64,000 bases of DNA from the NCBI GenBank assembly GCA_013397865.1, contig VZTI01000617.1, positions 388,520 through 452,519 on the forward strand, in the 5' to 3' direction. The stretch's first letter is position 1. Every line of letters starts with the position of its first letter. The notes under the pieces are model-generated. The model made no database searches. It was given only the letters and a program-made list of their open reading frames with translations, and was not told the DNA's origin. Shown in pieces: positions 1 to 13,400 of the stretch. Made by a program: the position numbers and the translations under genes. The DNA is from Struthidea cinerea. Its lineage: Eukaryota > Chordata > Aves > Passeriformes > Corcoracidae.

Positions 1-262
1 TTATATTCCCCCTAAATAATCCACTTTCAAATCAGAAGAAGTCTAAATTATTCACTTTGTTTTTTGGGAGAAAGCCACTCCAGACTTACATTGACTTGTT
101 CCTCTGTACCTTTTTTCTTCCTTTACCATAACTTTGTCAAGATGGGAAGGCCACAGCTGTGCACAGTATATGACAGGTGGTTTTACTGCAGAGTTCAGTG
201 ACGTTTTCAGTTTTCTATTACTTTCCTCCCTCCTAACATAGTAGTTAGTTTTTAACAACTAC

Positions 263-682
263 TGAGCACTCAGCTGACACCTCCAGTGCCGCGGTGCTCT
301 CTCCAGCCAGCACGCTGTCCCTAGCACCGGGCAATCTCCCACCTGCCCCGGGTGGGGGGACGGAAGCCGATCGCGGCGCAGGAGGGCAGGCGAAGCTCTC
401 GCTTGGGTTTGCCTTGCCCACCGATGGCAAAGGTGCGCAAAGGAGGAAGGAATAAAGCAGAGGAACTCCTTCATGGGTACAGGGAAGGGTTTATTGGAGA
501 TCAAAAACCCACGAAGAAAGCCACGAAAATGAGGGTGTCGTGGGGTTTCATACCCCTACATAATGGGCGTGGAGAACACATAATAACCAATAAAATACCA
601 GTAATGGGGTGTTACAAGGTGGGGGAGAAGGGATTAGGGCGAATGGGAGGAGTGGGCAGAGAGGAGTAACATGGGCCAACCA
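263..682 (-). mobile_element. Solo LTR of an avian endogenous retrovirus (family A)
   Basis: A 420-bp element with TG...CA ends on the minus strand, flanked by an identical 5-bp direct repeat ACTAC (258-262 and 683-687). Read on the minus strand it has an AT/CT-rich U3 with a TATTTTAT box (near 588-595), a poly(A) signal AATAAA (plus-strand TTTATT at 490-495) and a GC-rich U5. No internal retroviral sequence adjoins it, so it is a recombined solo LTR in a PTPRG intron, antisense to the gene. Confidence 0.75.
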
Positions 683-982
683 ACTACTGAGTAACACAGA
701 ATTTTCTGGAGAAATAACCAAATATGAACCATAAGGGGAGGGGGGGCAGCAGCCAATGGTCAGCGTGTTTTACACAGCCTTTTGGGTGTTCACTGTACCT
801 TCGAGCCCTTGAGCTGTGGAGGCATCAAACCACTGGACCTGTTGGTCTGCTTGGTCCAGCTGACCATGGCTCTGGCCATGGCTCACCACAACACTCCAGA
901 AAACTATTGACTGTTACCCCAAGGTCTCATTACTGAATGGCAATAGCAAATTGGGAAACTGTCAGTATGTATGTATAGTAAG

Positions 983-1180
983 GGTTGTTTTCCCCAAGTA
1001 CATTACTTTGTATTTATCAACATTGAATTTCATTTGCCATTTTGTCGCTTGGCCACTCAGTGCTGCAAGATTGCTCAGCTTCCCTTCACAAATAGCTTTT
1101 GTTCTAATTATCCCAAATAATTTTGTATTGTAAACACACTTTGTCTCCTCTGCAGTCCATTTATGAATAGGTTAGGTCCC
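983..1180 (-). mobile_element. Old CR1-like LINE fragment
   Basis: The plus-strand text around ccaagtacattactttgtat, attgaatttcatttgcca and tccatttatgaataggtt is the reverse complement of a CR1/L3-type reverse-transcriptase 3' part (a decayed FNIFINDLE-type block). It is heavily decayed, with stops in all frames. Confidence 0.65.
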
Positions 1181-4100
1181 TGTAAGGTCCCACCAGTGAA
1201 AGCTGAACACTGGCAATTCCTGAGCAGATGAGTCCCACCTCTAACCTGGTAGTGCACAAGGCAAGTTTTCCTTTTGCTCCAAAAACAGAACAGGTTTTTT
1301 AGTAATATTTTCTGAGAGGCCTGTTCACACATTTTGGAAATTGATATGCTGCTCTCTTCTAGGCAGCCTGTAGACTTCTTCAGGGACCTCTCCCCAGTGT
1401 GTTCAAGGCATTCACTAGCTCTGCTCCTCTATTGCAGAGTCTCGCAGTTTGCCCCACAGAGAAGTCAGATGTAGTGGGCTGCAGTGCCTAAAACCCCTTC
1501 TAGATCTCATTTTAAAAAGTGATGTCACATTTGTTATCCTCTATTCCCCGATAGCCTGACTATATAGGACATGTACCCTCCAAATTCCTGTATCAGAAAG
1601 TGTGAAGTGCCACCTCCCACAGTAGAGCTTTTCACTCCCTCCCCCTGGCCGGTTACTGGAATAACACAGTAAGGTTTTTTGAGTAATTATGTCCTTTTGC
1701 TGTAGAAAGGAACACTAAGTCAAGAAATCACCTTCCATCCCCAAAGCTAACTGTGAATTTTTACAGTTTAATGCAGCATTTGGATTTTAGAGATCAGAGA
1801 GTTTTATTTCCCTCCTCCGTAATTCTGGAGTGGGCTGGTCAGTGCTGCTGGGAGAGCGATTAGAGAGGAGGAAAGCAATCTCTGCAGACCTCTCCTGCCT
1901 GTGGCCGTGTGAGCGTAATAATTCATTGCCAATTTGGAGTCTGAACAGGCTCGCTGAACTTGGAGACAGGCTGTCTAGCTCCTTCATCACATAAATTGAA
2001 AATATCTTTATACTCCAGTGGCACCTTCTTCTAAATGTCCTGAAATGTAAGAAAATAACATAAATCTGTATTTCCAGCGATGTGGCAGGGATTTGCTAAT
2101 GTTATTCTCATGGCTGCTGCTGCTCAGGGCAGGGGTCACTGGCTCTTTTTAAGCAGGGACCTCAGAACGTTATTCTCTAGCAAAGGGTTGCATTGAAGAC
2201 AGGTAATGCTGCACTTTGCACACTTCTTGAGACACTAAAAACTCAGTGTAGTTATACTGACATCCCTTACAGATTAGACACAGCTCACACCAGACACATG
2301 CTTATAGCTCCATCTACACCAAGGAATTTGGCAGTAGAAAGATGCCATTTCAAAAGCATGCTGCTAGCAGGCAATACTGCATTGGGAATGTTTTATAACC
2401 CTGTACCAAAATTGCCTTAATTAGAGGTATTCTCAGCCTGTGTATTGCTGTACTGAAACCAGAGGGAAGCAGCACTGTGAAGCTGGAGGAGGAAGGATTG
2501 CTGCAGAATAGGGCCGTCCTGGAGTTCTCAATTCTTACCTCACTGCTTCACCTACCATGAGAAACTGGCGTTGTGAATTAAGAGATGAAGTTGAAGAGAA
2601 GCAGCAAAAGAAGTTCCAATATCTGGGGTTTCTCTTACTAACCACAGTACCACAGCCATTCCCAAGGTTTCTGCCTGGAAGCCCTGCTTGGATGAGCCAT
2701 TGGCTGGGCAATGCAAGGTCTTGGTCAGACTCTGTCACTTCTGCCCCACCATCCTTTCCTCCCTCGTGCATTTACAGGAGTTTTTAGCTATCTATTGATC
2801 TTATTTCTGTGTTGAGTCCTTTTGTTTTCTTTATTTTCACCTCTTTCTAGGCTGTCCCCAACTCACCTCTCTCTCGAGTGCCATTGGAGAGTTTATACCA
2901 GTGCTAAATTATTACAGAAATCTACGCTGTTCCTGGGGATATCTTCAAATACTATCTGCAGTCTCTGTTGGTATGCTGTCTTCATGTTTGCTGTGATAAA
3001 ACAAACAGCAAGAGCACTACCACAGAATTTGTATAATTTGGGATTAAAATAATAGATCAAAACTGATATTGGGGGTGGATGAACTACCTGCTTCCATGCT
3101 GAAAAATATCAACGTTAATATCAAAACATAGCTATGGGTCTTCTCAGGTTTAGTCACTCAGATTAGGATCCTTTCTTTGTTGTGACTCCTCCTCATTGCT
3201 ATTCATAGGCTTTCACAGATCAGCCCCTGCCAGGACATCAGCCTGAAGTAATGGGAAACAACACCAGCAGCGCTTTGTAAGGCCAAATCAAGAGACAAAG
3301 TTGCTGCTCAGCCACTGTAGCAAAAATTCCTGCTCAGAACCTTACACTGCCAGCAAGACACTGGAGCAGTTTGATTTTACACTTAAATGGGGATTCTTTG
3401 AAGTTTAGAAGAAACTAGTCCGTAACTTGTTTCAGAAAGGCAATTAAAATGGGTTGTTAAACCTGGGTGTATCAAATTCCAATTAGCATTTGCATGGACA
3501 ATATAATTAAAAGGTAAATTAGCCATAATAGCATAGACTAGAACACTTCTTACAGTAACTAACAGTCAATTGAAACCATGTACTTTGGTTTCTCGGGTTG
3601 TCAAGGATAAGTTGAAAGGAAAGAGTAAAGCCTGTATCCATTCATCCTGGGACAGTAATGTGTTCTGGGAAGTTAAACGTGAGGAGCAGCAGTGTGCAAG
3701 CCAGCCGCCATTAAAATCAGTGGAGGAGACTAAGCAGGATTAAAGAAAGCCAAAGGAAATATTCTAGAGCTGAAAAGTTTATGAATAAATTATGAACGTG
3801 GTGATATGAACACTATGTGTCCTACTCCAAGGTGCCAGTAGCAGTTTTGTGCCTGCTGGGAGAGGACTTTGTTTAGGCTGAACTGCAGTGAGCAGCCTGG
3901 GGTCAGCCCTGACCTGGTGACCTGCCTGCAAATGTAGGTTGTAATAATAATGCAGTCATGGTGATGTTTTAAGTGCAACCAAAGGACTTGGTAGCCAGTA
4001 AAGTCTAGAAATCCCAGAGTATTCATTGCATAAGCAACAGAAAATGCTGGGAAGGTAAATATGTGATATACATATGTGGTAAAACAGCATAATTAAGATG

Positions 4101-6255
4101 GGGACTTTTGGGGACTTTCTCCAGGGTGTTATTTATTAACACCGGGGTGTCCTCTTCTGACAAGGGGTAAATTATACTCTGAACAGAGGCGCAGATAACA
4201 GCCTGCAACTAGCCTTGTCTCCTTACAGCCTTTTTTGCATTGATGAGAGGCTACCACCTCAGCTTTAATAACAGAGGAATGTTAACTTAGGCCTTACTGG
4301 CTAGTGGGGGGAGCCTGTGGTTCAGTAATCTGCTGTTAGAATTTGGAGAGATGAGCCTCGGAGGGTGGGAGAGCATGGTTACCCACCCTCTGCTCTCAAC
4401 CCCATCTGTCCATGCAGTGCAGCCAAACCCAGACGAGCATGGAGCTGAAGAATGTCCTCAGTCCCCTTCTCATTGACAGCTTCAATGTCCCAAAGCCTTG
4501 GTTGTGTCCTGGACTGGAGGGGAGGGCTGAAGACTTTAAAAAGACAAAAATAGCTCAGGCGCATTGGCAAGGGGGAAGCTTTTCTGTAACAGTCTCCTTT
4601 TGCTGTGCTTTTACATTGTGCAGACATAGGAAACCACCATTACAACATCTTTCCAGAGAATTAAAAACCATTTAGAATGTTATGGTAAGAAAAGCCATTT
4701 TCAGATCATCCGCTCTCACAGCATCAGACCTCCTTTTCCATTGCTGTGTTTTTCACCATCTTACCTTAATCCTCCTCTTCTACTAACTTTATATTGGCCA
4801 GCTGGGAACATGTACAGTCAAGGAAACAGTCACCATCAACATAAAAAGGTTAATTAAAATTATTAACCTCACCAACAATTCCCTTATGGAAAAAATCCTA
4901 TAGAATGTAATAGAAAATGATACATTTACTGTGTGGTGTTTAAACTGTCAGAGAAAATTCCTTAGCAGGGAGGTAATTCCCTATTAAATTCTGTAACTTC
5001 TCAGAGTATTCTCCACAGAACTTTATTGGATTAATCTGTATTAAATTCTACAGCATTTGGCATAAATTTTTCAATGCGAGTAACTTCTAAAAAGAATTTT
5101 ATAGTGATGCAGGGATGTAGGGTTTGATGTGAAGCTTTTCAGAAATGGGCAGGGTATTTTTTAGGAGCGACCTGTAACGGTACAGCAGTGATGATGTATG
5201 ATTTCTAAATGCAAAAACAGGTAAAACAAAATTACATTAAATCAACCTAACATGTAAATATTGCTGCTTTTCCAAATATGACTTAGGCTGAACTGATCCT
5301 GCCCATTGTGTAATCTGAAATCCCTTGCTTGCCGGAGTTGACTGGCAGAATCAGGGGAAGAGCACCCTTTGATATGGGGGTTTTTATATCATAGAAGTGG
5401 AACTATGAAAATTCTGTTAGGGCCTGCTGAGAGTTTTGCTTGATTCGTCTTTGTCTTTGCTCAGCTCATCTCCTTGAGCACAGTATGTTTCTCCCTGTGG
5501 ATGGTTGGGAAGAGAGAGAGAAGCAATTGTTACTTGAGAGCATCACATCGATATAAAAGCTATAAAACATACAAGGTTTTAGTATACTTTGCAGTTTTAA
5601 AATGTAAATGCTGGGGAAGATACCATTGCTATGCAAGTCCTTTGTGAAATGTCTGCATAATGCTGAACTCCTACATCTGCTGTTTGTATAGCATTTCTTG
5701 TGATAATTTTTCCTTGTCACTTAGCTCATGATCTTTGTAGCAGCTGTGAGCTCCTAATGACTTTCCCTCTTAGGTTCTATACTGTTATTTTTAAAGTCTG
5801 AAGTACAAAGTAATTTGGCACTTCCTGGCATATCCTGGGGGGAAATTGGTTCTGTTTGGTGCAATTTCTGGGAGTCACAAAAGATTTGAATAAATACAAT
5901 TTCTTCCACAACTTTGTAAACTCCAAATTTTATTTTTTTTAAAAAAAAGGTCTTTAAATGATGAATATTTATGCTAGTGATAAATGGGGTTCTCTTTTTC
6001 AGGAAGATTATGGTTAAACAGATACGAAAAAGGTGCATCTTGGACATGAAAAGACTCCTGAATGATTCAGTTTGTAGGGCAGTCTCTGAAGGGTGTAACT
6101 CTCTAGGGGAATGGCTGCTTCTCTTTACGGTCTGAATAAAGACCCTCCATTGCCCCATTTCAACAGCTCTCTATTCTGATGTTGAACAGAGTAAGGGGTA
6201 GATTAAGAATTTAAAAATTAGGTATCTAACCTACAGCCGCAGTTAGACAGATACC

Positions 6256-6622
6256 TGTCGCTGTTACGTCCGAGACGCATAAAGAAAACGACACAGAGTC
6301 CAGGCTCATGAACAAGTGGAAGCACTTTAATAATTTTCTAACTACTTTTATAGGACAGATCGCAAAAGTGTGTTGAATGGCAATAGGTAATTGGTTCCTC
6401 GGCCATCCACCTCTTGAGAGGATTGGCCAAGTTCTAAGAGACCTATTCCAAAATATTTTCAAAGTCAAAGCCATAACAATCTTGCAAAACAGCCTGCAGG
6501 TGCAAGAAGTTTATGAAACTGTGACCTTGTTTAAAATAGTTTACATAGGAAAGACTGTCTGCTCATAGAATATTGAGAAAAGGCTGAAGAATTTCTCCAC
6601 TTCTAACTTTTTAGCACCTACA
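6256..6622 (-). mobile_element. Solo LTR, avian ERV family B, copy 1
   Basis: A 367-bp element starting TGTCGCTG and ending CCTACA on the plus strand, flanked by GATACC and GATATC (5 of 6 match, a decayed 6-bp target repeat). It aligns with the element at 19530-19898 over shared blocks such as gtgtgttgaatgg, tcggccatccacc and attccaaaatat. The minus-strand poly(A) signal is degenerate (ATTAAA). A 6-bp target repeat fits ERVK-like (class II) integrases, which is inference. Confidence 0.8.
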
Positions 6623-7310
6623 GATATCTGCATCTCTGTCTTCATGAACACCCTGGGAAGCTTGGTCTCTTTCTGCTTTGTAAATAAATATATACATGGA
6701 TGCAACCTTTTCTTTGCTGTATCAAGGCCTGTTAATCAGTGTCCAAGCAATGGTGTTTAAAGCCCTTGCTATTCTCTTCAGAGATCTATTTTATTTTTAT
6801 TTTACAAAAGTCATCTCTCTGCAGAGAACTAACAAAAGTTCAGTGCCAAACTCAAATGTCAGAAACCCCCTTTTGAGAGGTTATAAGCACATAAGTTATC
6901 CAGCAGTCAAAAGTCTTCTGTTGAAATGGTTTTTGTTCTTAGTTTCTTACACTGCACTGGCCACTCTTGCATCTGAGGGATCCTATCTTAGCTCCCCAAG
7001 GAGGGACAGAGTGGGGCATGGCAGGAGATGCAGTGGGGAAGGTGATGAACTGGTAGTCAAAGGGGACAGCTGGCCCTCAGGGTGCTCATCTGTCCCCAAG
7101 CCTGTGCAAAGGAGCGTGACCATGCTCCAGGGACAGCTGACATGGCTCAGTGTAGAGGCCACAACATACAGGACAATACTGAAAGACTTTGTGTTTAACC
7201 CATCAATTACAATACTGAAACATGGTTTCCGTGAGCTGTTGCAAAAGGAGAGAAAGCTCAGGGGTTTTTTGGACTGACAGATTTTCCATTTGAATAATCT
7301 TTCTGCCTAG

Positions 7311-7407
7311 GAAGTGCAGCGCTGTACGGCTGACATGAACATCACTGCGGAGCATTCCAACCATCCCGACAACAAGCACAAGAACAGATACATCAACATC
7401 CTGGCCT
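7311..7407 (+). CDS. PTPRG: PTPRG coding exon: start of D1 (EVQRCTADM ... NILA)
   Basis: This is the first PTPRG exon visible in the window. The acceptor is ctgcctag and the donor is gtaagt. It is 97 nt long, enters in phase 0 and leaves one base of a Tyr codon. It encodes the N-terminal helix region of D1 ending in [10 protein letters not shown]. The KNRY element is the phosphotyrosine-recognition motif of classical PTPs. The preceding exon, which carries the juxtamembrane wedge ending in GFSEDFE in other vertebrates, was looked for upstream and not found. Confidence 0.95.
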
Positions 7408-10400
7408 GTAAGTAAGCTCTGGCCTAAGCACAATGAATCAACCCAAAAAGGCATTCTCTTCTTGCAGTGTGTGTGTGACTGGGACAGGCAAGTGGCCCCA
7501 GGTTACATTATTACATAGTATGTAATAAACATGTGAAAGTGTGGCTGGGAGATCCTTTCCCCATTAACGGCAGTGAATGTTTTGACTTCTTCAGGGCCAG
7601 GATTTCACTCCAGCTTTTGTTTTGAAATGTTTCACAGTTTGACAGTCCAAGCATAGTTTTAGAAGTATAAGTTTGGTATGAAATTTTGTGGAGTTATAAC
7701 TGAGATAAACTGATGATCAGAGCTCTTCTGCCTGCTAATGCCTGAAAAGTGGCCTAAGGGAAGTGCGTGGTGGAGCAGAGTTTTATTGATGATTCCTGGG
7801 ATTACCCTACAATCCCAAAGGTGCTAAATCTTACAGAGTGTATCTGCTGTATTTGAAACTGCTTTAGCTGTGTGTAGGATTTGGACAAATAGTGATCTTT
7901 GTAGCACAGAGCAGGTTTTGCCTGTATCCCTTTGAGAACTGCAAATCTGGACTCTGGTCTAGAGTGCAAATTATCTGGGATGGAAGTGCAGTAACTTTTT
8001 CCCTGTTGTTCTCTTACGTGGAATGGATGGCAGATGCAGCAGTCACTGTGGTTTAGGAACAGACGTGGAGAGCCCACTGGTAAAAAGTTCACAGCGTTCA
8101 TGAACATTGCAATGAATTTTGAATGCTTTTGATGGCACAGGAAGGAAATGCATGTCTCTAACAGATTTTCAGAAGTAATCAAGGTACTGGCTGAGGACCA
8201 GTTCCCAGACCTGTGAGAGACTTGCTGTGTGGCCTTGGGCAAAGGCATTCACTGAGCTTGTCCCAGCTGTGATTTTAGGCATAGATGTCTGGTCCCTCTA
8301 GGTACAGAGATCTGACATTGAAGGAGAATTGAAGAAGGCACTTCAGTTGCACACATTATCATTGGAGGAACTTCTCTCTCCATTGGTCCCCAGGAAGGCA
8401 AATTAAGCCAGTCTTTATGCTTAAAGTTGGCTCACGTCTCATCTCTGCATGATTTGGAAGCACCACCCAGCCCAGTGCTTCTGCCTAGTAGGAGGACTGT
8501 GATTTTTTTTCTGCTTTAAGGCAGAGTCAAGCATTTGGGTGAAACAAAAAGAGGAGCTAAAGATCACAACCTCAAGTCTGTCCTCGTGGTGTGATGATAG
8601 TGGTGAAGGAGTGAGGACATTCACTCAGTTCCCAGAGCCAGCAGAGCTGTCTGAGCCCAGCACTGAGGGGACGTTGAGCCAAGCAGAGGCAGCGTTAACA
8701 CAGCCCCGTGGTGTGCCCTGGCTCTTTGAATCTCACTACCCCGAGTGATGTAGATGATCCTAGAAGTTGTGCTCCTGAGGCTCCAGTGCCCTTTAAAAAG
8801 AGGCTGTCCCAGCATGAACCACATACCTTAAGGGATGTGAAGGCTGACAACCTGCACATGAGCAGATGACCAAGGACAGATAACTCCCATCTCCCTCTTG
8901 ACTCCAGTCCAAGGCCAGTCTCTTCTGTGTATTAGTAAGGGCAGCCCTGATAGCCAGGAAATGGGATGTTTGCCTGCAGTTCTGCACTGTGTTTCCCTAA
9001 TGTTTCTCTGCTCTGTTTTTTATCCTACAGATGATCACAGCAGGGTGAAGCTAAGGCCCTTACCAGGGAAAGATTCGAAGCACAGTGACTACATTAATGC
9101 TAATTATGTCGATGTAAGTTGTTTTAATGGTTTTTATCTGCTCTACCTTTGAATCCTTACGCAAGGAGGAAGTATTGTCACTTCTGATGTAATTGTATTT
9201 TCCAACTTCACCTGATAATTTTGCTACAAATTCCTCGCTATTCTGAATAAGAAAAGCACCTTTCTTGTTAGCTCTAAAATATTAATTTTTCTGCCATGAT
9301 ACTGCTTTCATTTCACTTGGCATTATGGTTTTCTTTGAAGGGTTACAACAGAGCAAAAGCCTACATTGCTACCCAGGGACCTTTAAAGTCTACCTTTGAA
9401 GATTTCTGGAGGATGATTTGGGAACAAAATACTGGAATCATTGTCATGATCACGAACCTTGTTGAAAAAGGAAGAGTAAGAGATTTTCTCATTTGTTAGC
9501 AGTTGCTCCTTAACACTTCCCCAAATCACCTGGGCAGAATTTGTTTTAAATGGCTTAGGGTGATATGTATTCATGCATAATACATAACTAATGGAACAGA
9601 GGGATACATACTGAGCCATGATTTTTTTCTAAAAGTTCTAAACACAAATACAAAGCAGCAGCTCAGGTCCTTACCCAACTCACCCAACTGTGTCTGTGTT
9701 CAGAGGAAATGCGATCAGTACTGGCCAACAGAGAATAGCGAGGAGTACGGCAGCATCATCGTCACACTGAAGAGCACAAATGTCCATGCCTGCTACACCG
9801 TGCGCCGCTTCACCATCAGGAACACCAAGATTAAAAAGGTGAGCCAAGCCTCCGCTGCTCCCATCCAAGTGTCTTCTGGCTTGTATAAGACACAAGGCAC
9901 ACCAGAGCAAAACTCAGTGTTTGCATAGGCAGCCTGGAGGGGCAGGTGGGTGGGAAATAAGTAAGTAATTCCAGGATTACAAGAAACCTGTTGTTCTTTT
10001 TCTCAAATGCAGTGCTGCTTTGGTGTCCTTGTTTTGCTGTCGTTACCTGTTCCCACGTGTATTTTTCCTCAAACTCTGTCTCCACCTAGCAGGAGGCAGA
10101 GCTGCAGGTTTCCTCTGTCAGAGTCCAGCACTTTCTCAGCTGAGCAAGCCAGGACTGATGAAATTTTTATGCTTCTTTTTCGTCCTCTCTCTCTTATCTC
10201 TGCATACTCTTCACACACAGGGTCAGAAAGGGAACCCCAAAGGGCGGCAGAACGAGAGGACAGTCATTCAGTACCACTACACCCAATGGCCTGACATGGG
10301 GGTGCCCGAGTATGCTCTGCCCGTGCTCACCTTCGTCAGGAGATCCTCGGCAGCCAGAACCCCAGACATGGGACCAGTGGTGGTGCACTGCAGGTATGAT

Positions 10401-13400
10401 GGCTGTGACAAACCACCCATGGCAAGCACAGCTAGAGCACAGTGTGTGCTCTTCCATGCCAGCTAAGACAAACACTGTAGGTTACTAAAACAGGAGGAGT
10501 GTGTCAGCCCCATGGAGTGCAGGTAGACATGAGCTCTACTTTGCCTATGTCTTAAAACAGCTCCAATGCAAAAGCTTCCGAGTTGACACAGGGTTTTGCT
10601 ATTGCCATGATACTGAGCTGATGAACTTTGCATTGATGTGGTGGGGAAGCTCCTTGGTCAAAGCTTGCTTGTAGCCTGCGGGTTCAGTGCGTGGACAGGG
10701 CAGGATCACCTCTGCTGGGAACCAACAGTATGGATACATGGACACGTGGGAATGCAATTGCCACTGAACCACACTCACACTTACCAGCAGTTGCAGTCAC
10801 AGTAGTAGATCAGTCAGTAAACTAGTTCAGGGATGTGGTCTTCATCACTGTGTGTGAGGGGGCTGCACAGCACCATATCAAAGAGGAGAGGATGATGAGG
10901 GTTACAGCTCCTTCCTCAGCAGAAACTGAGAATCTCTGAAGAGATCCCATCTCTGAAAGAGGGCCCAGGACTGCCCTCGTTCACTGTAAGGAGTTCTGCC
11001 TCCACAGGATTAGCCCCCTTTTATACCTTCCCACAGTGCTGGTACCACTTGCATTTCCAGCTCCACTGCGCAGCTTAAGCTTTACCTCAAGGCTGAAGCC
11101 AGCCAGGGCTATCTCACAGCCTGGAGTGACCTTGGCAATCCAGGATAGCAGCAGCTTGGCAAAGGGTGGATCTCTATATGGCTTCATCCAGCCAACACTA
11201 ATAGCAGCAGTGGAAACAGGAGCCAAGTGCAAACAGCCAGAGTGTGAAGTCCAGGACCACGGCAGCCTCATCCTCGTGCTACTGGCACGGGTGTGATGGT
11301 TTGTATTGTGTTCAGCCTCATCTTGAAGCACAGAAACACCCACAGAAGGGAGGAAATATATACCTGGTAATATTTCCAGAAAACCAAAATATTTTGCTGG
11401 GAAACTTTAATGGTTGAAGCTAGGAGGAAAACGAAAGCCCATGAACAGGAATATTTGAATATTTGCTTAGTTCTGTTCTGCTTTTACTTTTGCATTTGCT
11501 TTCATCTGGCTGTATTTCATGGGTTTCTCTTATGTTCTCTGTAGTGCTGGTGTTGGCAGAACTGGTACCTACATTGTGATAGACAGTATGCTGCAGCAGA
11601 TAAAAGACAAAAGCACAGTTAATGTCCTGGGTTTCCTGAAACATATCAGGACACAGCGCAACTACCTCGTCCAGACAGAGGTAAAAATTGCAGTGGGGTT
11701 GAATTTAAAGCCTTACTCATTTTTGCTTTGTAATCAAAAAGAGAATAGATTTTTCCAATTACACCTCTGTAAGAATTGAATATATTACTGATATTTTTCT
11801 GCACTGGAATATCTCTCTTTTTCTAGACCAGAAACTTCATATTTTGTTTTTGACTCATTCAGAATTGTATGTGCTACATTTATAAATATTTATTCTGAAT
11901 TTGGCAGTATTTGCATGGGTGGCTTGTTTTGCACACCCTTTCCTTTAGTGGGCATTACTCCTCAGACAAAGCCAGCTGTTGAGGCTATTCCAGATGTCTA
12001 CCTGACATGCTGATGTTTTTCTAGGAGCAGTACATTTTTATTCATGATGCCTTGTTGGAAGCAGTCCTTGGGAAGGAGACTGAAGTGTCTGCTAACCAGC
12101 TGCATAGTTATGTTAACAGCATCCTCATACCTGGCATAGGAGGGAAGACACGGCTAGAAAAACAGTTCAAGGTAAGTCTTAATTGCTGCCACCCAGAGGG
12201 ACCTAATTTTCCTACCCTCTTTTATAAGGCCTGTCTTCACTGTCAATTGTCATGACTAAGGAACCAAACCAGAAAACTTGATCAGCACAGCACAACATCT
12301 TGAGAAGTTCAGTCCTCTACAGTCTTAGCTTCACTGCTAAAAATCAATGCTCATGTTCTTCAGTCAGAGGTGAGAAGAGGGACATGGACACTGGTTTGGA
12401 CTGTGCTGCTGGTCTCCCTGTTCCCAAGGGCGCTTGGATGTTCCCAAGTCTGTGGTTAGCTTGGCTGGAAGTCTTCCTCCAAACTGTGGCTCTCATGCAT
12501 ATAGATATGAGGAAAGACAAGAGATGAGGTTCTTTGCACCACCTACTATTTCATCACTGTAGATAAAGAATTACAGATGTTTTAAGACCAGGAAACACAG
12601 TATGCCTTTCTCATTGCTAATCATGATGCTTGCTGCATTTCCTGCTGTCATACCTGCTTTCTTTCTGGCCAAAGTAATTTTTTTTCCAGATCTCTTATTT
12701 GAAACCTAAGATTTTCTGATTGCACTTTATTTGAATACATTGCAAAATATTTTGTGAGAGTTTGTACCATAAGGCGATTATACATGACATCTGCTTTCAC
12801 AGCTAAACTCACTCAGTTAATAACTACCCAATAACCACCCAAGGAACTGAAGCTGTTAAATTACACCAGGTGCCAAGGTATTCAAAAAATGAACAGGCTC
12901 TTTGCTGAATTCACTTGTAGGAATCTCAGTATTTCTCCATCATTCAAGACATTATGGATGCTTAATTACTAAATTAAAGAAACAAGTGCAAGCGCATGCA
13001 TGCCCACACAAAATGCAGTAGGAGACAAAGATTTGTTATTTTTAAAAGTGTTGCACTTTTACAAACAATTCTAAATTATATGTATAAATTATATGTTTTC
13101 TGATGACTCGTGACGAAGTTTGAAAACCCTAAGTGCCATTTTCAGAAATTACTTTCTCTGACAACATTGCACAGTTATTTAGGAACCCCAGAACTTCTTA
13201 TGGGGCTTATGCCAGTGCACAGATGAGTTGAGTGCTGTCTGGTTTAGAGTGCATTTCAAATTGGGATGTAACCAGCAACAATTATTAGATCTTTCTCTTG
13301 TTTCTGCTGCTGCCACAGAGCTGGCAGAAAATAACTTGTGCTCATGCCCCCAGTACAGCAATTTGCATTCAACCATCTTAGAGTGAACTGATGCTGAGTA

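Larger units (their letters stand above)
1..7310 (+). other. PTPRG: PTPRG intron (3' part of a long intron)
   Basis: AT-rich intronic DNA with two antisense solo LTRs (263-682, 6256-6622) and a CR1 fragment (983-1180). I looked for the juxtamembrane exon that precedes EVQRC in other vertebrates and saw none. Frames at 2535-2787 and 6696-7277 have no recognisable product. Confidence 0.85.

Noticed and set aside
2823..3052. Segment after a good acceptor-like tract (ctctttctag) as a missing PTPRG juxtamembrane exon
   Set aside because: The translation does not resemble the juxtamembrane or early D1 region in any frame.
6696..7277. 193-codon plus-strand frame before the first PTPRG exon
   Set aside because: Intronic, with no recognisable domain and no continuity with PTPRG frame or splice sites. 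It ends before the true acceptor at 7310.
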